DNA of 6,671 nucleotides, from NCBI GenBank assembly GCA_013375335.1, contig JABXJZ010000079.1:1-6671 (forward strand), written 5' to 3'. The notes beneath the pieces are model-generated. The model worked only from the letters and a program-made list of their open reading frames with translations. It was not told where the DNA came from and did not search any database. This DNA comes from Desulfobacterales bacterium. Its GTDB lineage: Bacteria; Desulfobacterota; DSM-4660; Desulfatiglandales; B25-G16. The stretch's first letter is position 1, and each line of letters starts with the position of its first letter. A program made the translations under genes and the position numbers. Positions 5,798-6,671 of the stretch are shown in pieces.

Positions 5798-6404
5798 ATC
5801 AGGCAAGGGAGTTGTGTGGCCTGGCCTTGATCAGATCAATAAGATAATACGTGTCTCGCCGGAGGTCTGGAGTGAGACATGTCACCGACAAGGTAGCTGG
5901 TATAGAGAATCAGAGAAAGCTGGTCAATATCTGATCATTAGCTCCTTTGAATTACACGGTTTTGAACAGTTTAAGGAGGCCACAATCAGCCGATCAGATT
6001 TCCTTCTCCCGAGACCAGCGACTCGAGAAGAGAAAGAGGAGATGGTAGGGGATAAGGAATTTAGATCCCTCGTCCCGAAGGAGTGGCATGTCATATCGGA
6101 TCTTGAGAAGAGGACCTGGATGAGATGGGCAAGGAGGGGTGGTTCAGAGCTCGACTGGGATACCCTCTTTCTTACCCATACCGCAAACCATGCGAATTTT
6201 ATTAAGCCTCGATTCTTTATCGAGTCAGAGGGCCAAACAGTCCCCTATTCGATTGACAGGAGTGCAAACCTCTGTTCCTGTTGTCTCGAGCTCTTCCAGG
6301 TAATCGGCCATGAGTGGCGTAAAAAACTCGTTTCCCCTTGTGCAGGCGCAGTGATATTTCCCAGGCTCCCAAAGGATAGATATCTCCTAGTGGAAAGGCC
6401 ATAG
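5775..6404 (+). CDS. Conserved-looking hypothetical protein with CxCC motif, probably lacking its N-terminus
   Basis: A 209-residue soluble-looking protein with no signal peptide or membrane segment. I do not recognise a named domain. Visible features are VSPEVWSETCHRQGSWYRES (28-47), the tryptophan- and charge-rich DLEKRTWMRWARRGG (109-123), THTANHANFIKPRFFIE (134-150), and a C-terminal cysteine cluster CSCC (167-170) followed by C189 in SPCAGAVIF. CSCC with C189 and nearby histidines could bind a metal or Fe-S cluster, but this is speculation. The ATG at 5775 has GGAGG 17 bases upstream, a poor spacing, and lies inside the palindrome CGGCTCATGAGCCG. Residues 1-6 probably belong to the wrong frame, the true start being at 5690 before a frameshift. 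It is transcribed away from tetR and followed closely by the DUF2905 gene. Confidence 0.72.
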   Translation: MSRDTGLESGKGVVWPGLDQINKIIRVSPEVWSETCHRQGSWYRESEKAGQYLIISSFELHGFEQFKEATISRSDFLLPRPATREEKEEMVGDKEFRSLVPKEWHVISDLEKRTWMRWARRGGSELDWDTLFLTHTANHANFIKPRFFIESEGQTVPYSIDRSANLCSCCLELFQVIGHEWRKKLVSPCAGAVIFPRLPKDRYLLVERP

Positions 6405-6452
6405 GTTCGGTACCATTCTACGCAGATGGTGATAGAGTCCGGGTGAATGCAC

Positions 6453-6671
6453 ATGAACCCATTACCACTTTTGGGGAAATTCCTCGTAATTACTGGCCTG
6501 GCAATTGCTGTTATAGGTCTCTTACTTCTGCTTTCGCCCAAAATCCCGTGGTTGGGCAGGCTCCCCGGCGATATAGCGATTGTGAAAGAGAGATTCAGTT
6601 TTTATTTTCCGATCACCACGTGCATTATAGTTAGTATAATTCTAACCATTCTGTTCTATTTGTTGAGAAAA
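6453..6671 (+). CDS. DUF2905 family small membrane protein (reaches right edge)
   Basis: 73 codons are open to the window edge without a stop; family members are about 65-80 residues, so nearly all of the protein is present and the stop probably lies just beyond. It begins MNPLPLLGKFLVITGLAIAV and has two hydrophobic helices at about 8-28 and 52-70. Between them are IPWLGRLPGDI (31-41) and FSFYFP (48-53), the hallmark of DUF2905. The function of the family is unknown; it is expected in the inner membrane. An ATG at 6447 is also in frame, but GGGTGA at 6441-6446 sits six bases before 6453 and touches 6447, and the family usually starts MNPL, so 6453 is preferred. It follows the hypothetical gene by 48 bp and is probably cotranscribed. 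A competing 63-codon frame from a GTG at 6443 is an artefact. Confidence 0.88.
   Translation, partial: MNPLPLLGKFLVITGLAIAVIGLLLLLSPKIPWLGRLPGDIAIVKERFSFYFPITTCIIVSIILTILFYLLRK

Noticed and set aside
6245..6541. A 98-codon minus-strand frame
   Set aside because: It is antisense to the hypothetical gene and the DUF2905 start, and its translation looks like noise.
6443..6634. A 63-codon frame starting at GTG 6443
   Set aside because: It overlaps the DUF2905 gene in another frame; the DUF2905 frame has the family motifs, two membrane helices and a better-placed ribosome binding site.
1..6671. CRISPR array, tRNA, rRNA, riboswitch or phage genes
   Set aside because: No regularly spaced repeats, cloverleaf-like sequence, ribosomal RNA segment, recognisable riboswitch core or phage protein was seen on either strand.

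Overview
The window comes from a bacterial chromosome. I read five genes on the minus strand (right to left: TetR regulator, etfB, etfA, an acyltransferase and a GT4 glycosyltransferase), then the first 35 codons of a PIG-L deacetylase running off the left edge. Two genes lie on the plus strand at the right: a conserved-looking hypothetical protein and a DUF2905 membrane protein that reaches the right edge. Base composition looks balanced and the genes have clear bacterial starts. The TetR-EtfBA pairing, the DUF2905 protein and the MshA-like/PIG-L pair suggest an uncultured, possibly anaerobic, fatty-acid- or acid-oxidising bacterium. Desulfobacterota (Deltaproteobacteria) or Chloroflexota would both fit; this placement is inference and not firm.

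Left part (1-2511): three minus-strand genes form a likely biosynthetic cassette. The GT4 enzyme closely resembles MshA, the first enzyme of mycothiol synthesis. The PIG-L protein has the zinc-site motif of MshB/BshB-type deacetylases. The third is a BioF2/CelD-like (FemAB-fold) acyltransferase. Together they could transfer a sugar, deacetylate it and acylate the exposed amine, giving a mycothiol/bacillithiol-like small molecule or a glycolipid. No cysteine ligase is visible, so the product is unknown.

Middle (2605-5436): etfB and etfA encode the two subunits of an electron transfer flavoprotein, each with a strong ribosome binding site. Upstream on the same strand is a TetR regulator, as in fadR-etfBA arrangements that control fatty-acid beta-oxidation. 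Between them sits a 247-bp nested palindrome (4558-4804) with imperfect 21-bp terminal inverted repeats starting CAGGG and flanking 10-bp near-identical direct repeats. It looks like a non-autonomous miniature element of the ISAs1 type that inserted between tetR and etfB.

Right part (5437-6671): a 338-bp divergent regulatory region holds a good sigma70-like promoter facing right and a candidate operator for the TetR gene. The plus-strand hypothetical gene appears to have lost its natural N-terminus. A 34-codon stretch in another frame (from 5690) joins sensibly to it if one G of a GGGG run is removed, so the gene carries a frameshift, a sequencing error or a programmed +1 shift.
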